NCBI GenBank assembly: GCA_016744705.1
Contig: JADGDU010000007.1
Coordinates: forward strand, 111,106-175,105
Direction: 5' to 3'
Length of the DNA stretch: 64,000 nt
Origin: Candidatus Krumholzibacteriia bacterium
Lineage (GTDB): Bacteria; Krumholzibacteriota; Krumholzibacteriia; LZORAL124-64-63
The notes under the pieces were generated by a model, which ran no database searches, was not told the DNA's origin, and saw only the letters and a list, made by a program, of their open reading frames with translations. The position numbers and the translations under genes were made by a program. Shown piece by piece: positions 34,575 to 42,973 of the stretch (positions are counted from its first letter, which is position 1; every line of letters begins with the position of its first letter).

Positions 34575-35528
34575 CTATTTGGTTACGAGATATTTGGTTT
34601 CAGGGTGTTGTGCCACCCACCCCTGCCAAAACCCTCGATAGGAATCGAGCCGGGGGGTTCTGCTGTTTTGCAGGGGGCCGGAAAGGCACAGCATGGTGTC
34701 ATTGCCATCCATCCCCACACCAGTCCACCACAAACTGCCGGTCTCCAAATCCTGGAGTATAAACTTCTCATGCCAGGTCCATCCGCTGGCAGCCATGGTC
34801 ATGATTTGTCCGTCTAGATTCCTGCTGTACACGACAGCAGCATCACATAGGGGTCAGTAAGTGGCACTTAAGTGCACACCTCCCACCACGTCATTGACCA
34901 CTTCCCGGTTGGCGAAATCGCCGGGTGGATAAGCGCGGGCCTGGCCACCAAAAGAAACTCCCAAAACATTAGTAAGGAGGTGGGAGGCTGGATATCCCAC
35001 ATCACCTGGGCATTTGAATTGTGGGTTGTTGATGGGGCGTATGGTGTCGCGACCAATGCCATGTCCCCAACCGTTTTCGGACATGAAATATTTGAGCACC
35101 GCGTTGGTGATATCAAAGTCTTCACCCCGGCGGTCGGTGATGATGATGGGCACTGGAACGATGGTTTCTGCTTGGGCGAATGGGGGTGCTTCTGATCGGT
35201 TGCCGGCGGAATCTACAGCCACTGCGTAAAAGCAGTGGGGGCCATCCACACTGGCCAGGAAGGTCACCGGGCTTTGATTATAGTGGCCCAAAGAAGTCCA
35301 TGCCCAATCAGGAGTACGGACAAATAATTCGACGGAAGCCACCCCGCTGTCATCATCTTCCGCTGCGAATTCCAGCTCGAATTGCAGGCTGAGTTGGGCT
35401 TCATCCAGGAGAAGGATGGTGGCCGTGGGGGCGGTGGTGTCAGGGGTGGGGGCAGTAGCTTCAGACTGGCACCCCAGCCAGAGAGAGAGGCTTCCCAAAA
35501 TCATTGCTAAGGCCAGTTTCCGCGCCAT
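34575..35528 (-). CDS. DUF3179 lipoprotein with in-frame UGA at the CPLC cysteine: candidate selenoprotein
   Basis: Reading through one UGA (34854-34856) gives a 317-residue protein. A signal peptide with lipobox LWLGC (Cys 20) and an Ig-like segment (about 30-120) lead into a DUF3179 domain, about 130-317. The domain begins with the usual DFDITN... and RPINNP-F, passes GGQARAYP and VVNDVVGG, and then reads SATY-UGA-PLCDAAVVYSR, where family members have TYCPLCxxA. The UGA therefore sits exactly on the first Cys of the CPLC motif and the second Cys (228) is kept. Past the UGA the sequence remains a normal DUF3179 C-terminus (LQDLETGSLW... HPETKYLV). A 7-bp hairpin with a 5-base loop follows at a bacterial SECIS distance. 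The start ATG at 35528 has AAGGA upstream. The alternative is a simple nonsense mutation. Confidence 0.75.
34822..34840 (-). promoter_or_regulatory. SECIS-like hairpin downstream of the UGA
   Basis: On the minus strand CTGCTGT (34840-34834) pairs perfectly with ACAGCAG (34828-34822) around the loop CGTGT. The loop begins 20 bases after the UGA, within the 16-37 base range reported for bacterial SECIS elements, and has a G in its first two positions. Confidence 0.55.
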
Positions 35529-35591
35529 GGATTTTCCTTTCGGTGGGTACACCAAAATCATAGGAAGAGCCGGGACAACCGCAACCGGCAT

Positions 35592-35622
35592 AAAAAAGGC
35601 CCCCGGTGTATAGCCGGGGGCC
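35592..35622 (-). terminator. Rho-independent terminator of the TorF-like gene
   Basis: A 9-bp stem (GGCCCCCGG with CCGGGGGCC) with a 7-base loop is followed on the minus strand by six T. It separates the porin gene from the DUF3179 gene. Confidence 0.92.
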
Positions 35623-35642
35623 TGGTCTCAATGAGTCGGGTT

Positions 35643-36389
35643 TTAGAAGGCGAAGCTGGCTGTCAATCCGTAGAAGAAGGCATCACTGTCGAGTTCCCGT
35701 GCATCGGTGCTGTCTTTGGTATCACCCAATTGGGTGCTGTAGTTCAGACTGGGGGTGACGGTGAAGAAAGGGATCAGTTTCAGTGGTACTGAAGCGGCGA
35801 AGAGGAAGTCGGTCATGCCGCCGCTGTCCAGGCCAAAATAGCCTTCGTTGTACCCGCTGTCGCCGAAGCCGAGATTTCCCGCCAGGTCCAGATCAATCTC
35901 GGGGCCCAGGGCGATGCCGTGACTGATACCGGCGTTGATGTAGGTGCCGTCATATTCATCAAAGTCATAATAAATGGCCAGTGATGGACTGAGTAAAATA
36001 CCCATGGAAGCGCTGATGAAAACTTCAGCGGTTGCTGGAATATCAGAGGTGGGGAAGTCGTAGTACAACAAACCCATTTCCAGGTCGAACAGGGGTAAGG
36101 GCAGGCTGTAAGTGGCAATCCAGTCGATTTCGGTGAATTCGCCGCTGCTGTTGTAGATGTCCGTCAGGTCCATGTTACCCCAAAATCCTACGCCAAAGCC
36201 CAGGAAACTGGCAGAAGCCGCAGGTTGGAGCACAGCCTCTGGATTGGCCACGATGCCTCGCCATACGTATTTGGACATGAAGGCCAAGTCTGCGTTGGCG
36301 TCCAGGGGGCCGAGGGCCAAAGCGGGAAGCGCGGTGGAGACCATCATTAGTAGGACTATAGCGGTCAGAAGGCTCTTTTTCATTTTCAT
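35643..36389 (-). CDS. TorF-like outer-membrane beta-barrel protein
   Basis: A 248-residue exported barrel. The signal peptide (MKMKKSLLTAIVLLMMVSTALPALA) is followed by DANADLAFMSKYVWRGIVANPEAVLQPAASASF, which is the start motif of the TorF family of putative porins ('YVWRG' and 'QPxxS'). Alternating strands continue to a terminal Phe (GLTASFAF). The family is widespread in diderm bacteria and its substrate is unknown. It has its own terminator and a 175-bp divergent region to the Hpt gene, so it is likely a single-gene unit. Confidence 0.82.
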   Translation of the reverse strand: MKMKKSLLTAIVLLMMVSTALPALALGPLDANADLAFMSKYVWRGIVANPEAVLQPAASASFLGFGVGFWGNMDLTDIYNSSGEFTEIDWIATYSLPLPLFDLEMGLLYYDFPTSDIPATAEVFISASMGILLSPSLAIYYDFDEYDGTYINAGISHGIALGPEIDLDLAGNLGFGDSGYNEGYFGLDSGGMTDFLFAASVPLKLIPFFTVTPSLNYSTQLGDTKDSTDARELDSDAFFYGLTASFAF

Positions 36390-36564
36390 CTCCGGGGCGC
36401 GGAGGCCCTTAGCAAAGTGGTTTCTTTAATTGACCTATGGTTGATGATTCGGCTGCTGGGGCCATGGGTCAACTCTTTTTTTTCAATAAAGAAATTGGAG
36501 CACCTGCCGAAAAGACAATTGAGCTTGCTAATAGTAGTGATCGCCCCACGAAAGGATAAGCAAC

Positions 36565-36939
36565 GTGAGCAAGGAATTAGCGCAGCCTGGGCCAGATATG
36601 CCAGTGATAGACGAAACCCGTCTGCTGGAGGAATTTGGTGGAGACCAGGAGATTTTGAATGAGCTGAGGGATCTATTTCTCGAGCATGTGCCACCCCTGT
36701 ATGAGGATATTGCATTGGCCTGCACCAGCGCCGATGAAGAAGCCTTCTCCACAAGTATTCATAGCCTCAAGGGAGCTTGCGCTACCTATGGCGCGCCCCG
36801 TTTAGCCATGGTCTGTAAGGAATTGGAAACATGGGCCCGTGATGGAGATATGGATTCCGTGGCGGCTGCTTTTGAGCATCTGACCCGAGAGTATCAGGCC
36901 GTTTTTGACCAAATTAAGGGAGTGGGTGCAGGAGTCTGA
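36565..36939 (+). CDS. Stand-alone Hpt (histidine phosphotransfer) protein
   Basis: A 124-residue four-helix phosphorelay protein. The signature HSLKGACATYGAPRLAMVCKELE carries the phosphorylated His at residue 66. The N-terminal acidic helix and LLEEFGGDQEILNELRDLFLEHVP are typical of Hpt domains used with hybrid kinases such as the one at 57.9-61.2 kb, which has no Hpt domain of its own. The start is GTG at 36565 with AAGGA upstream. It converges with the TrmJ-like gene, with a 5-bp gap. Confidence 0.9.
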   Translation: MSKELAQPGPDMPVIDETRLLEEFGGDQEILNELRDLFLEHVPPLYEDIALACTSADEEAFSTSIHSLKGACATYGAPRLAMVCKELETWARDGDMDSVAAAFEHLTREYQAVFDQIKGVGAGV

Positions 36940-36944
36940 TCCTG

Positions 36945-37814
36945 CTAATCTTCTTGTGCGTCGTCCAGGCCCTCAAAACGGGGAACACCTAGGCGGCGCA
37001 AAATTTTTCTGCAAAATATGTGGTAAATGTGAGTCTCCCAATTCACGATTCCCGCACGCATATGCAGCTGCCGTAAATAGGTCATGAACTTCAGCTTCTC
37101 TGCATCACTGTAGCCCACTTCACCCATCACCGTAGCGATGTGACCGTACATGTTGTTCAGCTCAATTTGTGTGGGCATTTTGGTGTTGCGGTGAGGATGG
37201 CGCACTCGCATTTCAGGACGCCGCACATTGGGCGCTTCGGATGCCGGGATTTCATCCTTCTGGTCCAGAAGCAAAGCAGCGTTCCAGGCCTTACGAATTT
37301 CCCAACCATAAAGCATGACCGCTTGGGAGAGGTTCAGCGACCCATGCTCCGGTGCCGTATCCACGGATGTGAGGTAGCGGCAAATGTCCACCTCGTCGTT
37401 GGTCAGACCCGATCGCTCGGTGCCAAATAAAATTCCCACCTTGCCGCCCCGGCTGTGATCCACAATGTGTTCAGCAGCGGCAGCCGGTTCCAGATGGCTC
37501 TTTTTGCGCAACTGCCGCATACGGGCGGTGGTGCCCACTACCACGGTGCAGTCGCTGATGGCATCCATCAAATCATCCACCACCAGAGCCGCGTCCAGAA
37601 TATCTTCCGAACCGTGGGCCAGGGCCCGGGCGGTGCGGCCCTTGGGGTTCAGGGGAGAAATGAGGCGCAGGTGTTTTAGGCCCATGGTCTTCATGGCCCG
37701 GCAAGTGGCGCCAATGTTCATGGGCTCGGTGGTCCGGCTCAAGATGATGACGATGTTGTCAAGGCTGGCCGGACCCTGATTTTCTGCGATATTCTCAGGC
37801 ACTGTTTCGGACAC
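36945..37814 (-). CDS. SpoU/TrmH-family RNA 2'-O-methyltransferase (TrmJ-like)
   Basis: A 289-residue SPOUT methyltransferase. The first 170 residues hold the knotted domain with VIILSRTTEPMNIGATCRAMKTMGL (motif 1, N-G-x-x-x-R), ILFGTERSGLTNDEV (motif 2) and LNLSQAVMLYGWEI (motif 3). A helical C-terminal extension of about 100 residues is usual in TrmJ, which methylates the ribose at tRNA position 32. The gene lies 20 bp downstream of the RlmD-like gene on the same strand, and the pair is therefore an RNA-modification operon. Confidence 0.88.
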   Translation of the reverse strand: MSETVPENIAENQGPASLDNIVIILSRTTEPMNIGATCRAMKTMGLKHLRLISPLNPKGRTARALAHGSEDILDAALVVDDLMDAISDCTVVVGTTARMRQLRKKSHLEPAAAAEHIVDHSRGGKVGILFGTERSGLTNDEVDICRYLTSVDTAPEHGSLNLSQAVMLYGWEIRKAWNAALLLDQKDEIPASEAPNVRRPEMRVRHPHRNTKMPTQIELNNMYGHIATVMGEVGYSDAEKLKFMTYLRQLHMRAGIVNWETHIYHIFCRKILRRLGVPRFEGLDDAQED

Positions 37815-37834
37815 GTTTGACTCTCCGGTGCAAA

Positions 37835-39169
37835 TCAGACCTGCTTTTTCAGCAGGATCAGGGTTTCGATATGAGAGGTTTGGGGGAACATGTCCAAAAC
37901 CTGCAATTTCAGAATTTCATAACCGGCTTCCACCAGGGCGGCCGTGTCCCGGGCCATGGTGGCGGGGTCACAGCTCATGTAGGCCACATGGCGAGGCTTG
38001 CGGTCCAGAAGGGTTTTTACGCCGTCTTTGCCCAGGCCGGTGCGCGGTGGGTCGATGATGCAGAAGGAGCTTTCCCAGGCCTCGGCCGAGGTCACTTTCT
38101 CACTGTTCAGGACCTGGGCCAGGTCGCCTTTGTAGACCTTGACCTTGTCCTTCATTTCTGCGCTGCGTTTGACATTGTTTTCGGCGTCGCGGCAGCCATA
38201 AGGATCGCTGTCCACGGCCACCACTTTGTCAAAAAAGTCGCCCAAGGTGAGGCTGAACAAGCCCACACCACAGAAGAGATCTCCGAGCAAGCCGCCCAGT
38301 TCATCCTTATCTTTCAGTTCTTGAAGCCAGCTGCGGACGAGGGTGATGACCTCTTCGGTGACTTCAGCATTGCCCTGGAAAAAACTCTGGGCTCCAACGC
38401 GAAACTTGCTGCCGGCAATTTCGTTGATGAGATAATCTTTTCCCCAGATGGGGCGGTTGTTGAAAAGGATACCGATGCAGCCTGGAGCCGGTCCTTCATC
38501 CAGGGGCATGGCAGCCAGGATTTTTTTCATAATACGCATGCGCTGGGCTGGGCCAAAGAGGGAGAGCAACCAATGTCCTCGTCCATCCAGGCGGATGATG
38601 ATCTGTTCCACCGGCGGCAGCATACGCAACCAAGGCAGGATGTCTTTGTTGAACTGCTCAGGCAGAAGCGGGCACTGTTCGAGGGCCACCACATCGTGGG
38701 AGCCGCGACGCATCATGCCGTAATGACCGGCGGGGTTGGAAAAAACTCGGATGCGGTTACGATAACCCAGATCATTGCCGGTGGCGTTGGGCCCCTGGAG
38801 TAATTCCGAGACATCCAGCTTGCCTAAACGGCCGAAGCACTCCAGAACAATGTCGGCCTTGGCCTGACGCTGGGCTTCGGGAGTGAGGTGCTGCATATTA
38901 CAGCCACCGCAATCACCATAATAAGGGCAGGGAGCTTCCCGGCGGGCGGGCCCGGCTTCGATCACCTCTTCAAGGGTAGTCTGGACAAAACCACGACCCT
39001 GTTTGATGATGGTGGCACGAACCAGGTCACCAGGTGCGCTCAGTGGCACAAAAACAGCCTGTCCGTCAAGGCGACCAAGGCCGTCGCCCTGGTTCAGAAT
39101 TTTTTCAATGCGCACTTCGACCGCTTCTGCGGGAGTGCTGGAGTTCCCCTGGGGGTTATTTTCGCTCAT
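37835..39169 (-). CDS. RlmD/RumA-like 23S rRNA (uracil-5-)-methyltransferase
   Basis: A 444-residue SAM-dependent RNA m5U methyltransferase. It opens with a TRAM domain (RIEKILNQGDGLGRLDGQAVFVPLSAPGDLVRATI), followed by the Fe-S cluster cysteines CPYYGDCGGC (81, 87, 90) with the fourth Cys in ALEQCPLL. The catalytic part has LLGDLFCGVGLFSLTL for SAM, FCIIDPPRTGL and the nucleophile Cys in VAYMSCDPATMARD. The Fe-S motif separates the RlmD/RlmCD group from TrmA; the precise uracil target cannot be told. It is divergent from the NlpC lipoprotein across 63 bp. Confidence 0.9.
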   Translation of the reverse strand: MSENNPQGNSSTPAEAVEVRIEKILNQGDGLGRLDGQAVFVPLSAPGDLVRATIIKQGRGFVQTTLEEVIEAGPARREAPCPYYGDCGGCNMQHLTPEAQRQAKADIVLECFGRLGKLDVSELLQGPNATGNDLGYRNRIRVFSNPAGHYGMMRRGSHDVVALEQCPLLPEQFNKDILPWLRMLPPVEQIIIRLDGRGHWLLSLFGPAQRMRIMKKILAAMPLDEGPAPGCIGILFNNRPIWGKDYLINEIAGSKFRVGAQSFFQGNAEVTEEVITLVRSWLQELKDKDELGGLLGDLFCGVGLFSLTLGDFFDKVVAVDSDPYGCRDAENNVKRSAEMKDKVKVYKGDLAQVLNSEKVTSAEAWESSFCIIDPPRTGLGKDGVKTLLDRKPRHVAYMSCDPATMARDTAALVEAGYEILKLQVLDMFPQTSHIETLILLKKQV

Positions 39170-39232
39170 GATGGCCCTAAACTAGCACTTATGGGTGGCT
39201 CGGGCCAGTTCAAGCATAGGTTTTGCTTCGAT

Positions 39233-39871
39233 ATGCAGATGGATAGTATCAAAAGAAATGCTACAAAGCTTTGGCCTGTTAGGAAAACAGGCCTGTTTTT
39301 GCTGTCCATTATATTCCTGGGAGGGGCTCTGTGGGGTTGTGCTCCCAAGCGTGTTATCAACGGGAAAACGGAGCCAAAGCCTGCTCCGGACCTCCATGTG
39401 TTGCAATCTCCCTCAGCTGAAATGCCCCTTCCTGAAGCCCATGGCAAAGTGGAAATAGCCCGAGCTCCAGAGCCCGCCCAAGACCCGGTTCAAGACCTTC
39501 AATTGGGAATTAAAGCGGCAACTCTGGCCCGAAGCCAGCTGGACAAACCTTACCAGTGGGGGGCCCAGGGTCCGGAAAAATTCGATTGCAGCGGCCTTGT
39601 CTATTATGTTTTTGGAACTCTGGATGTATCCCTGCCCCGGGTATCCCGCGATCAGGCCCAATTTGGCACATTGGTGAAAAAAAGTGAGCTCCAACCAGGA
39701 GATCTTGTGTTTTTCATCACTTCGGGTAAGGATATTAATCACGTGGGCATTTATATGGGTGGATCCCGTTTTATTCACGCGCCCCGCAGGTACAGTCCGG
39801 TGCGTTACGACAGTTTGAATAATTCATGGTGGCGCCAACGGTTCCAGTTTGGACGACGAATTCCAGGATGA
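39233..39871 (+). CDS. NlpC/P60-family lipoprotein peptidase
   Basis: A 212-residue lipoprotein with a cell-wall endopeptidase domain. The lipobox is GALWGC. After a Pro-rich linker the NlpC/P60 domain has the catalytic Cys in KFDCSGLVYYVFG, the His in NHVGIYMG and the third polar residue in FIHAPR, a full catalytic set. It would cut stem peptides of peptidoglycan. The frame is open much further upstream but overlaps the divergent rlmD-like gene; the ATG at 39233 or 39239 is best, though neither has a strong ribosome site. It leads a four-gene operon and overlaps the next gene by ATGA. Confidence 0.85.
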   Translation: MQMDSIKRNATKLWPVRKTGLFLLSIIFLGGALWGCAPKRVINGKTEPKPAPDLHVLQSPSAEMPLPEAHGKVEIARAPEPAQDPVQDLQLGIKAATLARSQLDKPYQWGAQGPEKFDCSGLVYYVFGTLDVSLPRVSRDQAQFGTLVKKSELQPGDLVFFITSGKDINHVGIYMGGSRFIHAPRRYSPVRYDSLNNSWWRQRFQFGRRIPG

Positions 39872-41274
39872 TGAAACGTTTCGTATGGACCTTTTTTCTC
39901 GTGATTACGGTGACCGGTTTGGCCCAGGCCAATCCGGCTGAGCCCGTTCCTTCTGTTGCTGACACTCTGAGCAATCATTGGGGGATGCGTCCCGTCCGCA
40001 ATGATTCCACCACGGCCCATTTTGTGGACCAACCCCGTCCCGGGTGGGAGAAGGCGGCCTTGGTGCCGTACTACATTCTCGGCATCCCCTTCAGAATTTT
40101 GAATACCGTGGGGCAAGAGTCCATCAATGCCCTGGACCGGTGGGGTGTTTTTAATGTTCCTCCATCTGAACATGCCGGTTTGCGTTTGCCTGGCGATTTC
40201 TATCTGCTGCCTGAGGGAGGCATCTCCGGTCTGAAGGGCATTTCCTACGGGCTGAATGTGCGCCGGTATGATTTTTGGGGACAAGGGAGCAAATTATTTC
40301 TATCGGTCTCCTCATCCACAAAACATGCAGACGAATTGGCCGGTGGTTTCTATTTCCAGCTGGATAAGCATTGGGGATTGCAACTGGGCGGGGGAACATC
40401 CGAACTGCCTCTGACCAAATATTATGGATTGGGCTATGAATCTACTGAGGGGAATGAGTCCTATTATAACCGTATGTCCCGGTGGGTTGGGGCTGAAGTG
40501 GATCATGATCTGGGCCGTGCTGTCAGTATGGAATTGCGGTCGTATTATTCCCGGGTCCAAGCCAGAGAATCGAGATATGAGGTGGATGAAGGCCTGGGTG
40601 TTATCCATGAAGGCAATCTTCCTTATGGATTTCCCGGAGAGAGCAGAGGCTGGGCTTTTAAATTTGGCTTGGTACACGACGGGACGGCACAGACGGGCCG
40701 CCCTCAGGATCACGGTTTTCAAAAGGCGGGTATCAGTTGGTTCCAGGGGACCGATGATTCTGACCTGACTTTCATGCAGTACTCATTTGATGTGCAGCAT
40801 TTCATTCCTTTGTGGTACACCCAACGAACCCTGGGATTGCGGATTTTTGGATCGCGCTTGCTGAAAAATGGAACCAGCGACGTTCCTTTGACCCGCCTGG
40901 TGACCATGTACCATCCCAACAGCTTACGTGGTTTCAGCGATCTGCGTTTTTATGGCATGGGCAACCTTGGCGGAAGTGCGGAATACCGCTGGCCTTTGTG
41001 GGTGGCCAAAGGACGCGAAGGATTGGGCCTGGACGCCTACATTTTCTCGGATGTGGGGCAGGTGTTCAACCACACCGATGATGTTGCCTTGAATCATATG
41101 GAATTCACTGGTGGCTTTGGTGTGCGTTTCATTGGTTCCGATGGGCAGTTTAAAGGACGATTTGAGTTAGGCTTCAGTGATGAGGAAACCGTAGTGACGC
41201 TGACTTTCAGTCAGCCATTCCAACACCATAGCAAGGGTTTGTTGTATGGCAAGGATCCTTCCAGGAGACCTTAA
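39868..41274 (+). CDS. Omp85/D15-type outer-membrane barrel
   Basis: A 468-residue exported barrel. The signal peptide ends GLAQA before NPAEPVPS. The chain has no POTRA repeats; a segment of about 60 residues (NHWGMRPVRNDS... GIPFRILNTVGQE) precedes the barrel. Omp85 features are NSLRGFSDLRFYGMGNLGGSAEYRWPL, with the lid-loop RGF motif, and a late LELGFSDEETVVTLTFSQPF strand, after which about 20 residues trail. It overlaps the NlpC gene by four bases and the kinase-like gene by 29 bases, so these three are translated as a block. It may secrete, insert or anchor the product of the next gene. Confidence 0.82.
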   Translation: MMKRFVWTFFLVITVTGLAQANPAEPVPSVADTLSNHWGMRPVRNDSTTAHFVDQPRPGWEKAALVPYYILGIPFRILNTVGQESINALDRWGVFNVPPSEHAGLRLPGDFYLLPEGGISGLKGISYGLNVRRYDFWGQGSKLFLSVSSSTKHADELAGGFYFQLDKHWGLQLGGGTSELPLTKYYGLGYESTEGNESYYNRMSRWVGAEVDHDLGRAVSMELRSYYSRVQARESRYEVDEGLGVIHEGNLPYGFPGESRGWAFKFGLVHDGTAQTGRPQDHGFQKAGISWFQGTDDSDLTFMQYSFDVQHFIPLWYTQRTLGLRIFGSRLLKNGTSDVPLTRLVTMYHPNSLRGFSDLRFYGMGNLGGSAEYRWPLWVAKGREGLGLDAYIFSDVGQVFNHTDDVALNHMEFTGGFGVRFIGSDGQFKGRFELGFSDEETVVTLTFSQPFQHHSKGLLYGKDPSRRP

Positions 41275-42946
41275 TTATTCCCGGCTGTTTTTAGCCGGCT
41301 TGATTGTAACGGCAGTCGTCTTCAGCGATGCATGGGCCGACGACCGTCCAGCCCTGCAGGATGCGCCGGTGGTGTGGTTTGCCGATGACGACCAGCCGAT
41401 TCCCTTGCCTTCTTTTTATGAACCTGGGGTGATTCCTTATTCTCTCCAGTCTTTCGTCTCCCGGCCCTTTTCCCGATTCTTTCACCCGGGCCGCCTGGTG
41501 CGGAAGATTGATGATGGATACCCCGGGCGCCGTGCAGCCAATGTCAACAGCCTGGACGAAGTGATCAATTCAACCTGGTTCACCAATCGCATTGGCCTGA
41601 ATGATCTGAGTTGTGAGGATGTGGCCCAGGGGCCGGGTTTTGCAGAAGGGCCGGATCGGTCAGCACCCTGGACAATCATTGGAGCCAAAACTGCTGGTGT
41701 TACTCCCGGGTTCCGCATCAAGGATGCCTTGGGCGATGTGTGGCTTTTGAAATTCGATCCCCCCACGCATCCGGGCATGACCATCCGGGCCGGCGTAGTC
41801 AGTAATCTTATTTTTCATGCTCTGGGGTATAATGTTCCCTCGGATCGGCTGGTGGTTTTTGATGGGCAGGATTTGGTGGTGGGCGAAGGTGCCATGATGA
41901 AGCTGCCTCGTTTGGGTGAAGTGCCCATGACGGCGGCCAATCTGGATTCGGTTTTGCAATCCACCCATAGCATTTTTGATGGTCATTACCACGCTCTGGC
42001 AAGCAAGTACCTTTCTGGTCAACCCATTGGGCCGTTTGATGACCAAGGCCACCGAGTTGATGACCCCAATGATACGATCAAACATCAGGACCGCCGTGAA
42101 CTGCGGGCTCTGAAAGTTTTTGGTTCCTGGGTGAATCATTTTGATACCAAGATGCTAAACTCTCTGGACGTTTATGTGGGAGAGCCCGGCCAGGGACACG
42201 TAAAGCACTATTTGATCGATTTTGCCAGTACCCTGGGCGCTTTTGGCGCGGAACCAGTTAAACGCTTTGGGTACGAATATGGCGTGGATTTGCCGCCTAT
42301 GCTGGGACGAACGCTGGCTTTGGGATTGCACGAAGACCCCTGGGTGGCATTAGAGCGTCCGGAAGGCCTGGCAGAAATTGGCTACTTGGATGTGAAGACT
42401 TTCGAACCGCAAAAGTGGAAGCCCGATTTGCCGCACAGCGGCATTGCCAACTTGACGGCAGCCGATGGATATTGGGCAGCCAAAGCCTTGTCCGCTTTTA
42501 CCCTGGAGCATATCAAAACCATGGTGGGAGAAGGCTACTATCAGGACCCCCGGGCGTCAGCCTATCTGGTGGATACTTTGCGTGGCCGGCAGGAAAAGAT
42601 CATCCAATATTGGTTCACGGAAGTTCCTGCTCTGGACTTTTTCCAGGTGAAAAACGGTGTCGTGCATTTTGATGACCTGGGTGTGTCGCGGGGGTTTTTT
42701 CCAGCTGAAGGAGTTCTTTACCGCTGGCGGTTGGCCGCTGTTGATGAAGACCGAAATTCTGTGCAGTGGAGCCCTTGGCAGGAATCACCCGTTACGGTCA
42801 TTCCTGTGCACGAGGCTTCGGTGGACCAGGGCGGTTTTCCCTTTTTGGCCATGGAGTGCCAGGTGAATCGGGGGGATGGCTGGAGTTCCACAACCACCGC
42901 GTATTTGGCCGTGGCGTCTTCTCGTATTGTGGCCGTGGAACGTTGA
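41246..42946 (+). CDS. Exported protein with kinase-like motifs (atypical kinase fold suspected)
   Basis: A 566-residue protein with a signal peptide (YSRLFLAGLIVTAVVFSDAWA) and no further membrane helix. I know no named family for it. The centre shows an order typical of kinase folds: GDVWLLKF (Lys 169, ATP-lysine position), a following helix VVSNLIFHALGYNVPSD, VVGEGAMMKL (Glu 214), and then WVNHFDTKMLNSLD (297-308, catalytic-loop like, with Asp 300 and Asn 305) and HYLIDFASTLG (Asp 325, like the DFG metal Asp). HipA- and CotH-type kinases show the same spacing. The C-terminal 110 residues look like a beta-sandwich. The next gene, 27 bp on, encodes a nucleotide carrier, which would fit an enzyme needing ATP outside the cytoplasm. 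Kinase activity is inference. Confidence 0.6.
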   Translation: MARILPGDLNYSRLFLAGLIVTAVVFSDAWADDRPALQDAPVVWFADDDQPIPLPSFYEPGVIPYSLQSFVSRPFSRFFHPGRLVRKIDDGYPGRRAANVNSLDEVINSTWFTNRIGLNDLSCEDVAQGPGFAEGPDRSAPWTIIGAKTAGVTPGFRIKDALGDVWLLKFDPPTHPGMTIRAGVVSNLIFHALGYNVPSDRLVVFDGQDLVVGEGAMMKLPRLGEVPMTAANLDSVLQSTHSIFDGHYHALASKYLSGQPIGPFDDQGHRVDDPNDTIKHQDRRELRALKVFGSWVNHFDTKMLNSLDVYVGEPGQGHVKHYLIDFASTLGAFGAEPVKRFGYEYGVDLPPMLGRTLALGLHEDPWVALERPEGLAEIGYLDVKTFEPQKWKPDLPHSGIANLTAADGYWAAKALSAFTLEHIKTMVGEGYYQDPRASAYLVDTLRGRQEKIIQYWFTEVPALDFFQVKNGVVHFDDLGVSRGFFPAEGVLYRWRLAAVDEDRNSVQWSPWQESPVTVIPVHEASVDQGGFPFLAMECQVNRGDGWSSTTTAYLAVASSRIVAVER

Positions 42947-42973
42947 ATATCCCAGGGGAGTCCTTGAAAAATC

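Noticed and set aside
38888..39232. Long N-terminal extension of the NlpC lipoprotein frame.
   Set aside because: It is antisense to the rlmD-like gene and would place the lipobox in the middle of the protein.
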